In this document: in pieces, positions 32,744-40,807 of the stretch | Position numbering within the stretch: the first letter of the stretch is position 1 | Layout of the letters: every line of letters starts with the position of its first letter | Source of the DNA: CAVZRC01 sp963777695 | Lineage (GTDB): Bacteria > Planctomycetota > Planctomycetia > Isosphaerales > Isosphaeraceae | Length of the DNA stretch: 64,000 nucleotides | Assembly: GCA_963777695.1 (NCBI GenBank) | Contig: CAVZRC010000003.1 | Coordinates: 1,488,001-1,552,000, forward strand | Reading direction: 5' to 3' | Notes under the pieces: generated by a model | The model's input: only the letters and a program-made list of their open reading frames with translations | The model's database searches: none | Told to the model about the DNA's origin: nothing | Position numbers and translations under genes: made by a program

Positions 32744-33255
32744 GACGACTCCGCTCTCGCTACGATAGGACGGGGGAATCGATCGCTGGACGTCGGCACC
32801 GGACGATCAAAGTCGTCCGACGAGTTTCCGCAGCGGCGCGGCATCCGTGGCAACATCGAGACAGCGTAGAGCCTACGGGCTCGAAGCTTTCATGAGATCA
32901 ACCCCTCGTAAGATTCACCCGCCGGGATGTCGGCTCGACTCGACCTCACGTGGCACGAAGAGTGAATTCTGTCCATTACCAGCCATTTGTACAAGGGGGT
33001 TGTGCCCCCGACGTCAGATAATTCGATCCGACACCCGGGAGTGACTGTGATCTTACGCCGGCACGGAGGAAGGTCACATATTAACCCCAAGCGTCAGCGA
33101 GGTGAGATTCCGCGGATCCTCGCTGACGCTTCTGGCTCGTAGGAGTCCGCTTCGTGTCGAGCTGTGCGCAAACCAATCGCGAATCGCGCCAGCATACCAA
33201 TTGGCATAAATTATCTCATAATCATTTAAATTATCCATATATCTTAAAAATAATC
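32744..33255. other. Intergenic region with a REP-like palindrome
   Basis: No convincing gene. A stem AAGCGTCAGCGAGG at 33086-33100 pairs with CCTCGCTGACGCTT at about 33117-33130, followed by CTGGCTCGTAGGAGTCCGCT. From there an A+T-rich stretch leads into the duplicated two-gene module. The short minus-strand frame at 32890-33090 has no recognisable features. Confidence 0.5.
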
Positions 33256-33562
33256 TTATGGTGACCCGACCGGTGCCAGCGTGATCGCCTCATTCAAGGC
33301 CGCCAGTAAATCGTCTCTCCAGTTCTGACCGGCGGACGACACATCAATGCCGTTCACCCTAATCGGTTTTCTCCCGACGCAAACCGCCAACGCGGTGGTT
33401 GTCTTGTTTTGATCTAGACCACTGGGCTTGTAGAATACGATGACCATGGTGTGATGATCCGGGTCGCCATCGAAGTCGTCATTGCGTATGGCGGCTCCAC
33501 TCCGGGTGTGAGGCCAGCACTGTGCCGGTAACCAAGGCACTGATTTCCGAGAAGTCGAACAT
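33256..33562 (-). CDS. Small protein of unknown function, module gene 2, copy A1 (one frameshift)
   Basis: Copy A2 at 38754-39059 shows the intact form: MFDFSEISALVTGIVLASHP, then NDDFDGDPDHHTMVIVFYKP. Copy A1 has one extra G near 33495, shifting the frame after EWS. The gene starts 13 bases after the stop of module gene 1, so the two are probably co-translated. No family recognised. Acidic, about 100 residues; a small partner or immunity-type protein for gene 1 is possible, without direct evidence. Confidence 0.55.
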
Positions 33563-33575
33563 CGGAGGTCTCCAT

Positions 33576-34001
33576 TCATGCCATGGCGGTCGTCAGCAAC
33601 CATTCATCGTCAAGCTTGGTGTATGGCGTAAAGTCGAAATCACTTGATATCTGATCACCGATACGCACTGCGGACCCTATCCGGCGATCGATGCCGACCT
33701 GCAACACCCAGGCGCCTCGCAACCAGTGATCGGGCAACGGCGGCTCGACATGGGTGTGTGGCTCGATCGCCATGGGGCTGCCATCTTTGATCTTATACGC
33801 GCTGCCTGGTATGCGGACTCCGTTCTGCCTGAAGGCGTCATGAAGCTGACGTTGCTGATCCGGAGTCAAACCGAGATTTTCGAAACCGAGATCGGACATG
33901 TCACCGGTCAACATCGGCAACTGTTTGGCCAAATCGGTCGGCATGGTGTCCAGATCGATAAACTTCTGTGGTGCCCCTCCCGGTATCTGTCGTAATTTCA
34001 T
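33576..34001 (-). CDS. Protein of unknown function, module gene 1, copy A1
   Basis: 141 residues starting MKLRQIPGGAPQKFIDLDTM. Visible parts are LGLTPDQQRQLHDAFRQNGV, EPHTHVEPPLPDHWLRGAW and a C-terminal TKLDDEWLLTTAMA. The frame is open upstream (FAVPVSRPFWAGHGLINRPQ), and that part is also conserved in the right half of copy A2, so the protein could be longer or originate as the C-terminal domain of a larger protein. Family not recognised. Pairing with a small downstream gene and duplication in a defence-rich region are compatible with a toxin-partner pair, but this is speculative. Confidence 0.5.
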   Translation of the reverse strand: MKLRQIPGGAPQKFIDLDTMPTDLAKQLPMLTGDMSDLGFENLGLTPDQQRQLHDAFRQNGVRIPGSAYKIKDGSPMAIEPHTHVEPPLPDHWLRGAWVLQVGIDRRIGSAVRIGDQISSDFDFTPYTKLDDEWLLTTAMA

Positions 34002-34085
34002 GATAGCAATGCCCTGGGGCCTGTTGATCAAACCGTGCCCAGCCCAGAAGGGGCGGGACACGGGCACGGCGAAGTTTCGCCCTTT

Positions 34086-34227
34086 CAGGCGCGAATGGGC
34101 TTCGATACATCGCGCATTGCGCGAGAACAAACCCCGCTGGATCAGCTTACTCGCCGAACTATCAGATTGTACAGTATTCCCAGGCGGGTCGGGCTGTTTG
34201 GGGACCTCCTTGCGATCGAATGAGAGG
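34086..34227. repeat. Direct repeat of the hsdS 3' tail, copy 1
   Basis: About 140 bases are repeated at 35316-35447. Both contain the same core encoding TVQSDSSASKLIQRGLFSR on the minus strand and end at CCTTGCGATCG. Copy 2 is the 3' end of hsdS; copy 1 is detached from any hsdS gene. The pair encloses the gene at 34348-35281 and the PIN remnant. Confidence 0.75.
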
Positions 34228-34241
34228 AAAATGGAACGGCC

Positions 34242-34351
34242 TGGCCTTGAGCTGATAGGTCGCCTCGAGCCAGGTCCCTTCCGCAACTGCCCCGGAACCA
34301 CGGGAGTAACGCCGAAGTATCGAGCAGGATCAAATCATCGTCGGGGATCAC
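34242..34351 (-). pseudogene. Truncated PIN-domain toxin remnant
   Basis: It begins MIPDDDLILLDTSALLPWFR, the first strand of a PIN ribonuclease with the first catalytic Asp in LLDTSA. The start overlaps the stop of the upstream gene, as in toxin-antitoxin operons. Similarity ends after about 25 residues, where the frame degrades and then meets the hsdS-tail repeat. The remaining catalytic acidic residues are missing, so it is inactive. Confidence 0.55.
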
Positions 34352-35281
34352 GAGATTTCCTCAAGATAGGCGGCAATCTCCTCGTCCGACTCTTCCCCGG
34401 GCCACTGGCCGAAGACCGCACTCGCGCCGGTACGCGGCCCTTGCGGTCTTCGGAGCGCCTTGAGATCGATATCGGCCTCGAACGGCTCGGGCTCGTACGA
34501 CCAGATGTCCAGATCGGAGACATTCGCCGGGGTGATGGCATCGACCTCGACTCGCAAGACCTTTCCCGAGGGGCGGAACACGGCAATGCCCGAGATGGCC
34601 ACGTCCTTTCCCCATAAGGCGGCGCAGCCGATCTTCCTCGACCTGGCCGACCCAGCAAGGGACCTTCGCTCCGCCGGCCAGGACCAGGGTCAGGCGATGG
34701 TCGGAGTGCTCCAGGGCGTCGAGCTTACCGGCGATCCGGATGCGACGCGGTGAAGGGGTTTGCTTCCTGAGTTCATCAATCTTCTCGATTCCCTCTCGCC
34801 GGACGATCAGAGGGGGGTCGGCATCCTTGCCGTTGCGGATCTCGAACGAGTCGACCGCATGAGAGAAGACGCGGCCCAACGACTTCTTGAACTCGGCCAG
34901 CATGCTGCCATCGAACAGGTCGCTGTCGGCCTTCCCGATCAAGGCATCGGCCAGGCTCTCCCTCCAGAGCCCGACGGATGTCCGCGCATTGTCGAGGAAC
35001 AAGTTCCCCTGGCCGAAAGTCTCGGCGGCGGCCTGGGCGAGCGTGGGCGCCTCCAGGCCCACCACGCAGGAGCCTTCCGAGAGCCCCACGAAATCGAACT
35101 CCGTGGCGGGTTCGAGCCGATCGGGAATCCGACCGCCCGCGGTGCTCCGGCCTTCGACCCGCATTCTCAACGCGCGGCGCGATCCTTCCGAGACCATGGC
35201 GAGGAGGTCGCGCAGCAGGGGGCCGGAGATCCGCGAGCCGGTCGCGGTCGGGCCGATCAGGCGAATCGTGAAATGCGGCAT
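34348..35281 (-). CDS. Unknown protein, possible antitoxin-type partner of a PIN toxin (one frameshift)
   Basis: Starts MPHFTIRLIGPTATGSRISG. Regions include EFDFVGLSEGSCVVGLEAPT, RRIRIAGKLDALEHSDHRLT, and after a frameshift near 34630 KDVAISGIAVFRPSGKVLRV and ending QWPGEESDEEIAAYLEEIS. The last segment resembles the tail of antitoxins encoded just before PIN toxins, and the following frame indeed starts as a PIN domain with overlapping start and stop. Length about 310 residues is long for an antitoxin, so it may combine an OB- or strand-rich module with the antitoxin tail. Function inferred only from context. Confidence 0.5.
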
Positions 35282-35315
35282 GGTGAATCTCCCCGGTGCA
35301 ATCACGGCCGGTCCA

Positions 35316-35447
35316 GGCGCTAATGGGCTTCGATCATCGCGCGTCGCGCGAGAACAAACCCCGCTGGATCAGCTTACTCGCCGAACTATCAGATTGTACA
35401 GTACTCCCGGGCGGTTCGGGTCGTTCGGGGACCTCCTTGCGATCGCG
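35316..35447. repeat. Direct repeat of the hsdS 3' tail, copy 2
   Basis: Second copy of the 34086-34227 repeat, here in place as the 3' end of hsdS. It shares the catcgcgcg...gcgagaac start and the CCTTGCGATCG end with copy 1, with scattered substitutions. Confidence 0.75.
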
Positions 35448-36260
35448 CCGGATTCGCTCCAGCAGCACGCTGGCCGGCTCGTCGGCGGGGTCCTGGGGCA
35501 CGAGCTTGCCCTCAAAGGCTCGCTTCAAGATCGACTGGCGGAGACGGTCGGCTCGCTTCAGGTTGGCCGAGACGGCGGCCTCAAGGTCATCGAGGCAGGA
35601 GAGTCGGCGCTCGACCTCGGCGACGATGCGGATTTGCTCGGCGAGTGGCGGCACAGGTATCGGCATCGATCGAATGTCAGCGCCGGATATCCCTGTCTGC
35701 CCGGCTGTTGTCCGTGCCCTCGACTCCATATGCCGCCTCGATACTCCGACATTACTTGCGATCTCGCAGTATGCTGAGAGCGTGGAACCAAAGACCGTCT
35801 TGACGCGAATCAGCTTATCTGGATGCAAGGTTGGCTCAGAACAACTTCGAAACCATCCCAGAGACGCCGAGAAGGTCAACGCTGCCGTTATATCGCGTGA
35901 AGAGGAGATCTCCGTCCTCGATGAAATATCCGGCGGCATCTTCGGCGGGTATGTCGAGGAATCTGACTTCCGCGTTATCGACCTTCATCGGGCGTACCGC
36001 ATTGATTCTCAGGATCCGGAGACCGGGTAGTGTACCGTCAGTTTCGTATTCTCCTCGGAAAAATCCCCCTTCGTGACCGCCGTGAGAGTCAAGGTCCGGA
36101 CTCCCGCGGGATCGGTCGTTGACTTGGCGGAATGACCGTTACGCAAAGGCTCGCGTAGGAGAGTCCCAAGACTAGTCCAGATCCAACCATTCGGCAGTTC
36201 GGGCTTCGAAATCATCGGCTGAAAACAGTGTCTCGCCTTGCTCGGACTTCCGCCGTCCAC
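35334..36260 (-). CDS. hsdS: Type I restriction-modification specificity subunit HsdS (frameshifted)
   Basis: The N-terminal target-recognition part starts near LPNGWIWTSLGTLLREP, typical of HsdS. It continues after a frameshift near 36030 as LRINAVRPMKVDNAEVRFLD and YFIEDGDLLFTRYNGSVDLL, and after another near 35850 as LSAYCEIASNVGVSRRHMES. The diagnostic central or C-terminal conserved motif is IPVPPLAEQIRIVAEVERRL, followed by RADRLRQSILKRAFEGKLVP. HsdS directs methylation and restriction. At least two shifts and only about 300 residues suggest it is degenerate or error-laden. No hsdM is present in the window and the neighbouring hsdR is gutted, so the system is probably dead. Confidence 0.75.
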
Positions 36261-36323
36261 TCATGCCGAGAGTACCTCACTCAACTCGTCGAGCAACGGA
36301 TTCAACTCCTCCACGAAAAGGGT

Positions 36324-36728
36324 TCAGAAAAGGGTATGGAATCCCGCGGCCCGAAAGTGGGCGTCGCAGGAGAAGACCTCGGTCAGTCCCAGTCGTCGCA
36401 TTACGGCAAACGAGACGTGATCAACGATCCCGGCTTGACCGGCCTCACCTCGGCTGAATGCGGACCACGCCCGTTCGAGATCATCAAAGATCGGCTCGAT
36501 CAGCCGTCCGTCCTTGAGGAACGAGCGGCGTAGGGCATCCACACGCGCACGATAGGGCGTTCGAGCCGTGGCGTTGCCACACTCGATGAACACCAGCGCG
36601 GTCGTCACCAAGGTGCGCCTCGATCGCTTGAGTCCTTCGAAGGCGTGGCTCGCGACTTGATGCCACTGATCCGTTTTGTCCCAGACCGCCAGGACGCCGA
36701 CCGTGTCGAGGAACACGCGCGGAGTCAT
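36324..36728 (-). CDS. PIN-domain ribonuclease toxin, VapC-like
   Basis: 134 residues. Begins MTPRVFLDTVGVLAVWDKTD, with the first PIN acidic residue in FLDT. Further acidic positions are in FIECGNATAR and the C-terminal IVDHVSFAVMRRLGLTEVFS plus SCDAHFRAAGF. VapC toxins cleave tRNA or rRNA and are neutralised by the upstream-encoded antitoxin. The ATG overlaps the stop of the antitoxin gene in an ATGA junction, the classic toxin-antitoxin coupling. Length normal. Confidence 0.85.
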   Translation of the reverse strand: MTPRVFLDTVGVLAVWDKTDQWHQVASHAFEGLKRSRRTLVTTALVFIECGNATARTPYRARVDALRRSFLKDGRLIEPIFDDLERAWSAFSRGEAGQAGIVDHVSFAVMRRLGLTEVFSCDAHFRAAGFHTLF

Positions 36729-36940
36729 GGTTGGTGCTCATTGTGGCGCTCAGCCAAGTCATGCCTTCCGGATTCATAACGCTCGCTAAGGATGGCATAG
36801 GTTTCGTCCAGGCCATCCCAGTCCGCTTCGCGCGGCTCGACATGCGTCGGCTCCAGGTTAACCCGACAACCTTCGGGCAAATCCACCGGCTCGGTGGGCC
36901 GGAAGACGCCGTTCTCGAAGACGGCATGGATGGTTTTCAT
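36725..36940 (-). CDS. Antitoxin of the DUF104/AF2212-like family
   Basis: 71 residues. MKTIHAVFENGVFRPTEPVD then LPEGCRVNLEP is the signature of small DUF104-type antitoxins that pair with PIN toxins. It is translationally coupled to the VapC-like gene. A near-identical opening and tail (LAERHNEHQP) are shared with the gene at 36978-37193, so the two are tandem duplicates. Confidence 0.85.
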   Translation of the reverse strand: MKTIHAVFENGVFRPTEPVDLPEGCRVNLEPTHVEPREADWDGLDETYAILSERYESGRHDLAERHNEHQP

Positions 36941-36977
36941 GAAAGGACTCCATGGAAATGAGCAACTCGGGTCGGGG

Positions 36978-37193
36978 TCATGGCTGGTGCTCGTTGTGTC
37001 GCTCCGCCAGGTCAGCATCGCCCGTGTCGTGGCTCTGAGATAGGATCTCGTAAATTGCGCTCAATCGGTCGCGACGGGGTTCGCCCGAAGGGTTCGGCGT
37101 GGGTTCGATGCGGACTTCGGTCCCCTCGGGCAAGTCGACCGGGCTGGTCGGGCGAAAGATCCCGTTCTCATATACCGCATGAATGGTTTTCAT
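36978..37193 (-). CDS. Second DUF104-type antitoxin (tandem paralogue without its own toxin)
   Basis: 71 residues: MKTIHAVYENGIFRPTSPVD, LPEGTEVRIEP, and the same LAERHNEHQP end as its neighbour. Immediately after its stop an ATG-ACC-CCG start similar to the VapC start exists, but the frame does not continue as a PIN domain. The cognate toxin appears to have been lost by recombination between tandem copies. Confidence 0.8.
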   Translation of the reverse strand: MKTIHAVYENGIFRPTSPVDLPEGTEVRIEPTPNPSGEPRRDRLSAIYEILSQSHDTGDADLAERHNEHQP

Positions 37194-37314
37194 GGTGATG
37201 CTCCGACGAGGTCACGAGCGTTGGCCGTTATTGGAACACGGACCTGGTCGTCGCGCCCGTGGAGTCTAGGGAAGTTGCCGCCCCTGGATTATAACACGAC
37301 GGGACCGCGGACGG

Positions 37315-38364
37315 TCATGTCGCCAGAACCTCATTCAACTCGTCGAGCAACGGATTCAAGGCCTCGCCGAACAGGGCATAGACCTTACCGAGTCCGCCCC
37401 GCTGGTTGAAGGGCACCATGTCGAAATCGTCGAGGTCGATGGCGAGGTTGGCGGCGATGTGGTCGCGGATCATCTCCATCCATTCGCGTTGCTCGGCCGT
37501 GAACTGCCGACCCGAGGTCTGCTGCTGAGCCAGCCATTCGCGGAACCGGAAGGCGACCCGCTCGGGGTAGGGGGCCAACTCGTCTTCCTGATGCAACGTG
37601 AACCGGACCAGCGAGACGATGTCGGTCCAGAGTCGGTGTCCGCCCGCGCCACGGACCTTCGACTGTTCCAGCGTCTCATAGGCCCGCCAGAGCGGCCCGA
37701 GCGAGCCGTCGGGGTCGTCGCCGGGGAGCTTCAAAGGTGCCCGGATCGCGGCGGCCAGGGCCTTCACGTCGGCCAGGCGGAGCCGCTGGGCGTAGGGCCG
37801 GCTGTAGAGGAGTTGCAAGGCGGTGATCTCGTCCTTGTGCTCGCGGAGGAATTCCTCGAAGGATGCGACCAGGCCCCCGGCCCGCTCTCGCGCATCGACC
37901 GAGTATCCGGCCTCGATGACCGTGTCCCTGCTCACGGTGTCGATCGTTTGCTCGTACCGCTGACGCACGTCCGTCAACTGTTTGCGTAGGTTCCCATTGG
38001 CCACCAGCGGTGCGGCGGCCTGCTGGCGGAGCGTCTCGGCGGCCTTGGCGACTTGCTCGGGGGTCGGCTGGGCGTCGGCGGGCAGGCCCTCCGCGGTCCG
38101 GGCGGCCTCGCTGTACTTGGCGGCCTGGGTCTCGACGCCGGTGAGCGTGTCGCCGGTCTTCTTCGCCTCGATGACCCCGGCGGCCTTGCCATCGACATAA
38201 AGCAGGTCGTCCGCGAACCCATGCCCGGCCTTGAGCGGAAACTCGCGGATGGCCACACCGCGCACGGCATGGATGTTGACATGGCCGACGTCCTGGACCG
38301 TCCAGCCGGCCAGGCCGAGGGCTTCGTCGATCCTCTGGCGGGCGGATTCCTCGGGGGCGGGCAT
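37315..38364 (-). pseudogene. hsdR: Helicase-deleted type I restriction subunit HsdR
   Basis: 349 residues in one open frame. The first about 110 residues are the EcoEI-type HsdR nuclease: RQRIDEALGLAGWTVQDVGH, then AAGVIEAKKTGDTLTGVETQ with the E-x-K nuclease motif. It then jumps at about residue 115-120 (SEAARTAEGLPADAQPTPEQ) into the HsdR C-terminus: VRQRYEQTIDTVSRDTVIEA, EEFLREHKDEITALQLLYSR, and the end NPLLDELNEVLA. Full-length homologues are about 900 residues, so the whole SF2 helicase motor is missing, with the frame kept. It could not translocate or restrict. A second short copy of the C-terminal tail (LNPLLDELSEVL) lies at about 36266-36310, beyond the toxin-antitoxin insertion. 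Called pseudogene because the domain loss should abolish activity. Confidence 0.8.
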
Positions 38365-38753
38365 AGGTGCCTCGGCGGAAACGTCGCCGGGTCAACGCGG
38401 GGCCATTGCACACACGCAAGGAAAGATGGTAACGCGCGGGAAGTGAGATCGGAAGTTCGTTCCAAAACAAAAGTCGGACTCGGGTGCCAGGGTGGACCAA
38501 AGGTGTCAGGTGGTCCAAAGGTGTGTCGGCTCCAAAAGTGTGCCGGCGACCGTTTTCTGGATTGATACCGCGACGACGGTTCCTGCCATCTCTTCCATGT
38601 CGGGGAATTCGCCCGCTTGCGATTCGGGCTCGTAGGAGTCCGCTTCGTGTCGAGCTGTGCGCAAATTAATCGTGAATCGCCCTAGCATACCAATCAGTAT
38701 AATCTATTTCATAATCATAATTGTTTAAATTTTAAATATTCTGTAAAATAGCC
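38365..38753. other. Intergenic region, includes start of repeat A2
   Basis: No supported gene. From about 38609 it matches the upstream part of repeat A1 (TTCGGGCTCGTAGGAGTCCG, then an A+T-rich stretch). Two adjacent GGTCCAAAGGTGT words occur near 38505-38525. Confidence 0.5.
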
Positions 38754-39059
38754 TTATGACGATCCGACCGGTTCCAGTGTGATCGCCTCATTCAAGGCCG
38801 CCAGTAAATCGTCTCTCCAGTTCTGACCGGCGGACGACACATCAATGCCGTTCACCCTAATCGGTTTTCTCCCGACGCAAACCGTCAACGCGGTGGTTGT
38901 CTTGTTTTGATCTAGACCACTGGGCTTGTAGAATACGATGACCATGGTGTGATGATCCGGGTCGCCATCGAAGTCGTCATTGCGTATGGCGCTCCACTCC
39001 GGGTGTGAGGCCAGCACTATGCCGGTAACCAAGGCACTGATTTCCGAGAAGTCGAACAT
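38754..39059 (-). CDS. Small protein of unknown function, module gene 2, copy A2 (intact)
   Basis: 101 residues, MFDFSEISALVTGIVLASHP to INEAITL-type end. It is the intact counterpart of 33256-33562 and shows that copy A1 has a one-base insertion. Starts 13 bases after the stop of module gene 1. Family not recognised. Confidence 0.6.
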   Translation of the reverse strand: MFDFSEISALVTGIVLASHPEWSAIRNDDFDGDPDHHTMVIVFYKPSGLDQNKTTTALTVCVGRKPIRVNGIDVSSAGQNWRDDLLAALNEAITLEPVGSS

Positions 39060-39072
39060 CGGAGGTCTCCAT

Positions 39073-39291
39073 TCATGCCATGGCGGTCGTCAGCATCCAA
39101 CCATCGTCAAGCTTGGTGTATGGCGTAAAGTCGAAATCACTTGATATCTGATCACCGATACGCACTGCGGAACCTATCCGGCGATCGATGCCGACCTGCA
39201 AAATACAGGCGTCTCGCAACCAGTGATCGGGCAACGGCGGCTCGACATGGGTGTGTGGCTCGATCGCCATGGGGCTGTCATCTTTGATCTG
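39073..39291 (-). pseudogene. Module gene 1, copy A2, C-terminal fragment cut by insertion
   Basis: Encodes the C-terminal half (MAIEPHTHVEPPLPDHWLRD to KLDDGWMLTTAMA). The N-terminal half is at 44376-44584. The two parts sum to the A1 gene length plus the duplicated bases, so this is a simple insertion without loss. Confidence 0.85.
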
Positions 39292-39338
39292 AGAGCGACT
39301 TCACGCTTGGCTGGCATACACTCGAAGTCCTCGACTTA

Positions 39339-39440
39339 GAGCCTATCCCAGTAGGGCGGGTGCAACCCGCCGAACTTCGGAATTCACAAGCACTTGGCGG
39401 GTTGCACCCGCCCTACGAATCGGCCTACTGGGATAGGCTC
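39339..39440. mobile_element. MITE-like palindrome M1
   Basis: 102 bases. Tips GAGCCTATCCCAGTAGG and CCTACTGGGATAGGCTC are inverted; inner arms GGGCGGGTGCAACCCGCC and GGCGGGTTGCACCCGCCC are self-complementary. Flanked by TTA on both sides (39336-39338 and 39441-39443), the duplication typical of IS5-group elements that target TNA. No coding capacity. Confidence 0.75.
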
Positions 39441-39702
39441 TTAAGAACCTCCCCTGCCCCCCCTTCGTAAGGGGTGGCGAGAAACGGGCCGGTCCGCCTC
39501 AACGTCCCCCCCTACGAACGGGGGGTCAGGGGGGGTATTCGCAACCGCCAAGGAGTGTGCGCGAGTCAATCGTAAAGCGCTCTAGCGTCCAGGACCCGCA
39601 GGAAGCTCTGGTGGCTGCCGCCCTGATGGCTCCTTCCGAACCATCAGACATCCGGCTCGCACGGAGGCTCGCCCTCTCGGAGGGACTCCGGAGCAGGCAT
39701 CC
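39441..39702. other. Non-coding stretch with further GC-rich palindromes
   Basis: Contains CCCCCCCTTCGTAAGGGG and CCCCCCTACGAACGGGGGG in close succession, another palindromic unit, and no supported gene. Confidence 0.5.
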
Positions 39703-39985
39703 TTAATGTCTGTCCCGGAAGAGTCGATTTCGGTCTCGTAGGGGGGGTGAAACCCACCGATGCGAGGCCCTCTCGGTGGGTTTCACCCCCCCTACAACGG
39801 TCCGATCCGGATTCTGTCAACCGCGGTCAGGAATTGAGCCACTTTCGCGGCCAGAATTGAGCCACTTGCGTGGTTGCCGCGTGGAGCGACCGTGACGTGC
39901 TTTGGGGACGTGATGTCAGCGGAGGGGGGGAAGTACCAAGAGCCGGAGTCGGCGATGGCAGCCCGACTCCGGCTCCGATTGAGCT

Positions 39986-40807
39986 TCACTTCTTCGAGCG
40001 CTGGCCCGCCGAGGCTTGCTCCGCTCGGTGAGCCCGGTACGACTTGCCGTTGATCTTCAGGATGAGCGCTCCGTCCACGATCCGGTCCAGGAACGCCATC
40101 GCCAGCGGCGGATCACCCAGATACTCGCCCCAGGCCTCGAAATCGATGTTCGTCACCAACGCCGTCGAACGACCGCCCCGGACGTTGATCAGCTTGTACA
40201 ACAAGCTCGCCGCCTGGGGCGATTCCTGCCGTTCCACTCGGTCGAAGCCGAACTCGTCGAGGATCACCAGGTCGAATCTCGCATAGGAGCGCAACCGTTG
40301 CGGCAACGTCTGGTCCGCCAGCGCCGCCGTCAGGACGTGCAGGATCGAGGCGCCGGTCTCATACCGCACCCGATGACCCAGCACACAGGCACGCTGGCCG
40401 ATCGCCTGGATCAGGTGGCTCTTGCCCACGCCGCTCTGGCCCACCCACACCAGGTTCTGACGACGGCCGATGAACTCGGCCTCGGCCAACGTCTCGATCT
40501 GCACCCGATCGATCACCGGGGCATTGAACTGCCAGTCGAAGTCGGCCAACGTCCGGCTCTGCGCGAACCCGGCGGCGCGGATCCGTTGGGCTGTGCTCCG
40601 CTCGCGGCGGCCGTTGGCCTGCTCGTTGATCACCGCCCTCAAGAATTCCAGGTGCGACATCCCTCCGCTCTCGGCGCGCACCGACACGGCGTCGAGTTGC
40701 TCGGGGCGCAGGGGGATGCCCAGGACACGGAAGTCCTCAAGGATTTGTCGGCGCAGCTCCGTCGCCGTCGGCGGCGTCGGCGTCGGGCGCGGCGTGGGGG
40801 TCCTCAT
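39986..40807 (-). CDS. istB: IS21 helper ATPase IstB
   Basis: 273 residues. Start at MRTPTPRPTPTPPTATE, inside the 3' end of istA (overlap about 71 bases, usual for IS21). Walker A VWVGQSGVGKSHLIQAIG, Walker B DLVILDEFGF and the sensor region STALVTNIDFEAWGEYLGDP match DnaA-like IstB ATPases that select targets and activate IstA. Intact. Confidence 0.95.
   Translation of the reverse strand: MRTPTPRPTPTPPTATELRRQILEDFRVLGIPLRPEQLDAVSVRAESGGMSHLEFLRAVINEQANGRRERSTAQRIRAAGFAQSRTLADFDWQFNAPVIDRVQIETLAEAEFIGRRQNLVWVGQSGVGKSHLIQAIGQRACVLGHRVRYETGASILHVLTAALADQTLPQRLRSYARFDLVILDEFGFDRVERQESPQAASLLYKLINVRGGRSTALVTNIDFEAWGEYLGDPPLAMAFLDRIVDGALILKINGKSYRAHRAEQASAGQRSKK

Larger units (their letters stand above)
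33118..34087. repeat. Long direct repeat, copy A1 (two-gene module, uninterrupted)
   Basis: About 970 bases from CTGGCTCGTAGGAGTCCGCT to CGCCCTTTCAG recur as copy A2, split into 38.61-39.29 kb and 44.38-44.67 kb by inserted elements. The copies are nearly identical in the coding part and more diverged upstream. They flank the toxin-antitoxin and restriction-modification genes between 34 and 38.6 kb. Confidence 0.85.
38609..39291. repeat. Long direct repeat, copy A2 left part
   Basis: Matches A1 from about 33118 to about 33795. It ends at TTTGATCT, where A1 continues TTATACGCG. The continuation is found at 44376, so copy A2 was split by insertions totalling about 5.1 kb. Confidence 0.88.

Noticed and set aside
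32890..33090. Short minus-strand frame of 66 residues
   Set aside because: No recognisable motif, overlaps a REP-like palindrome, and no ribosome site was seen.
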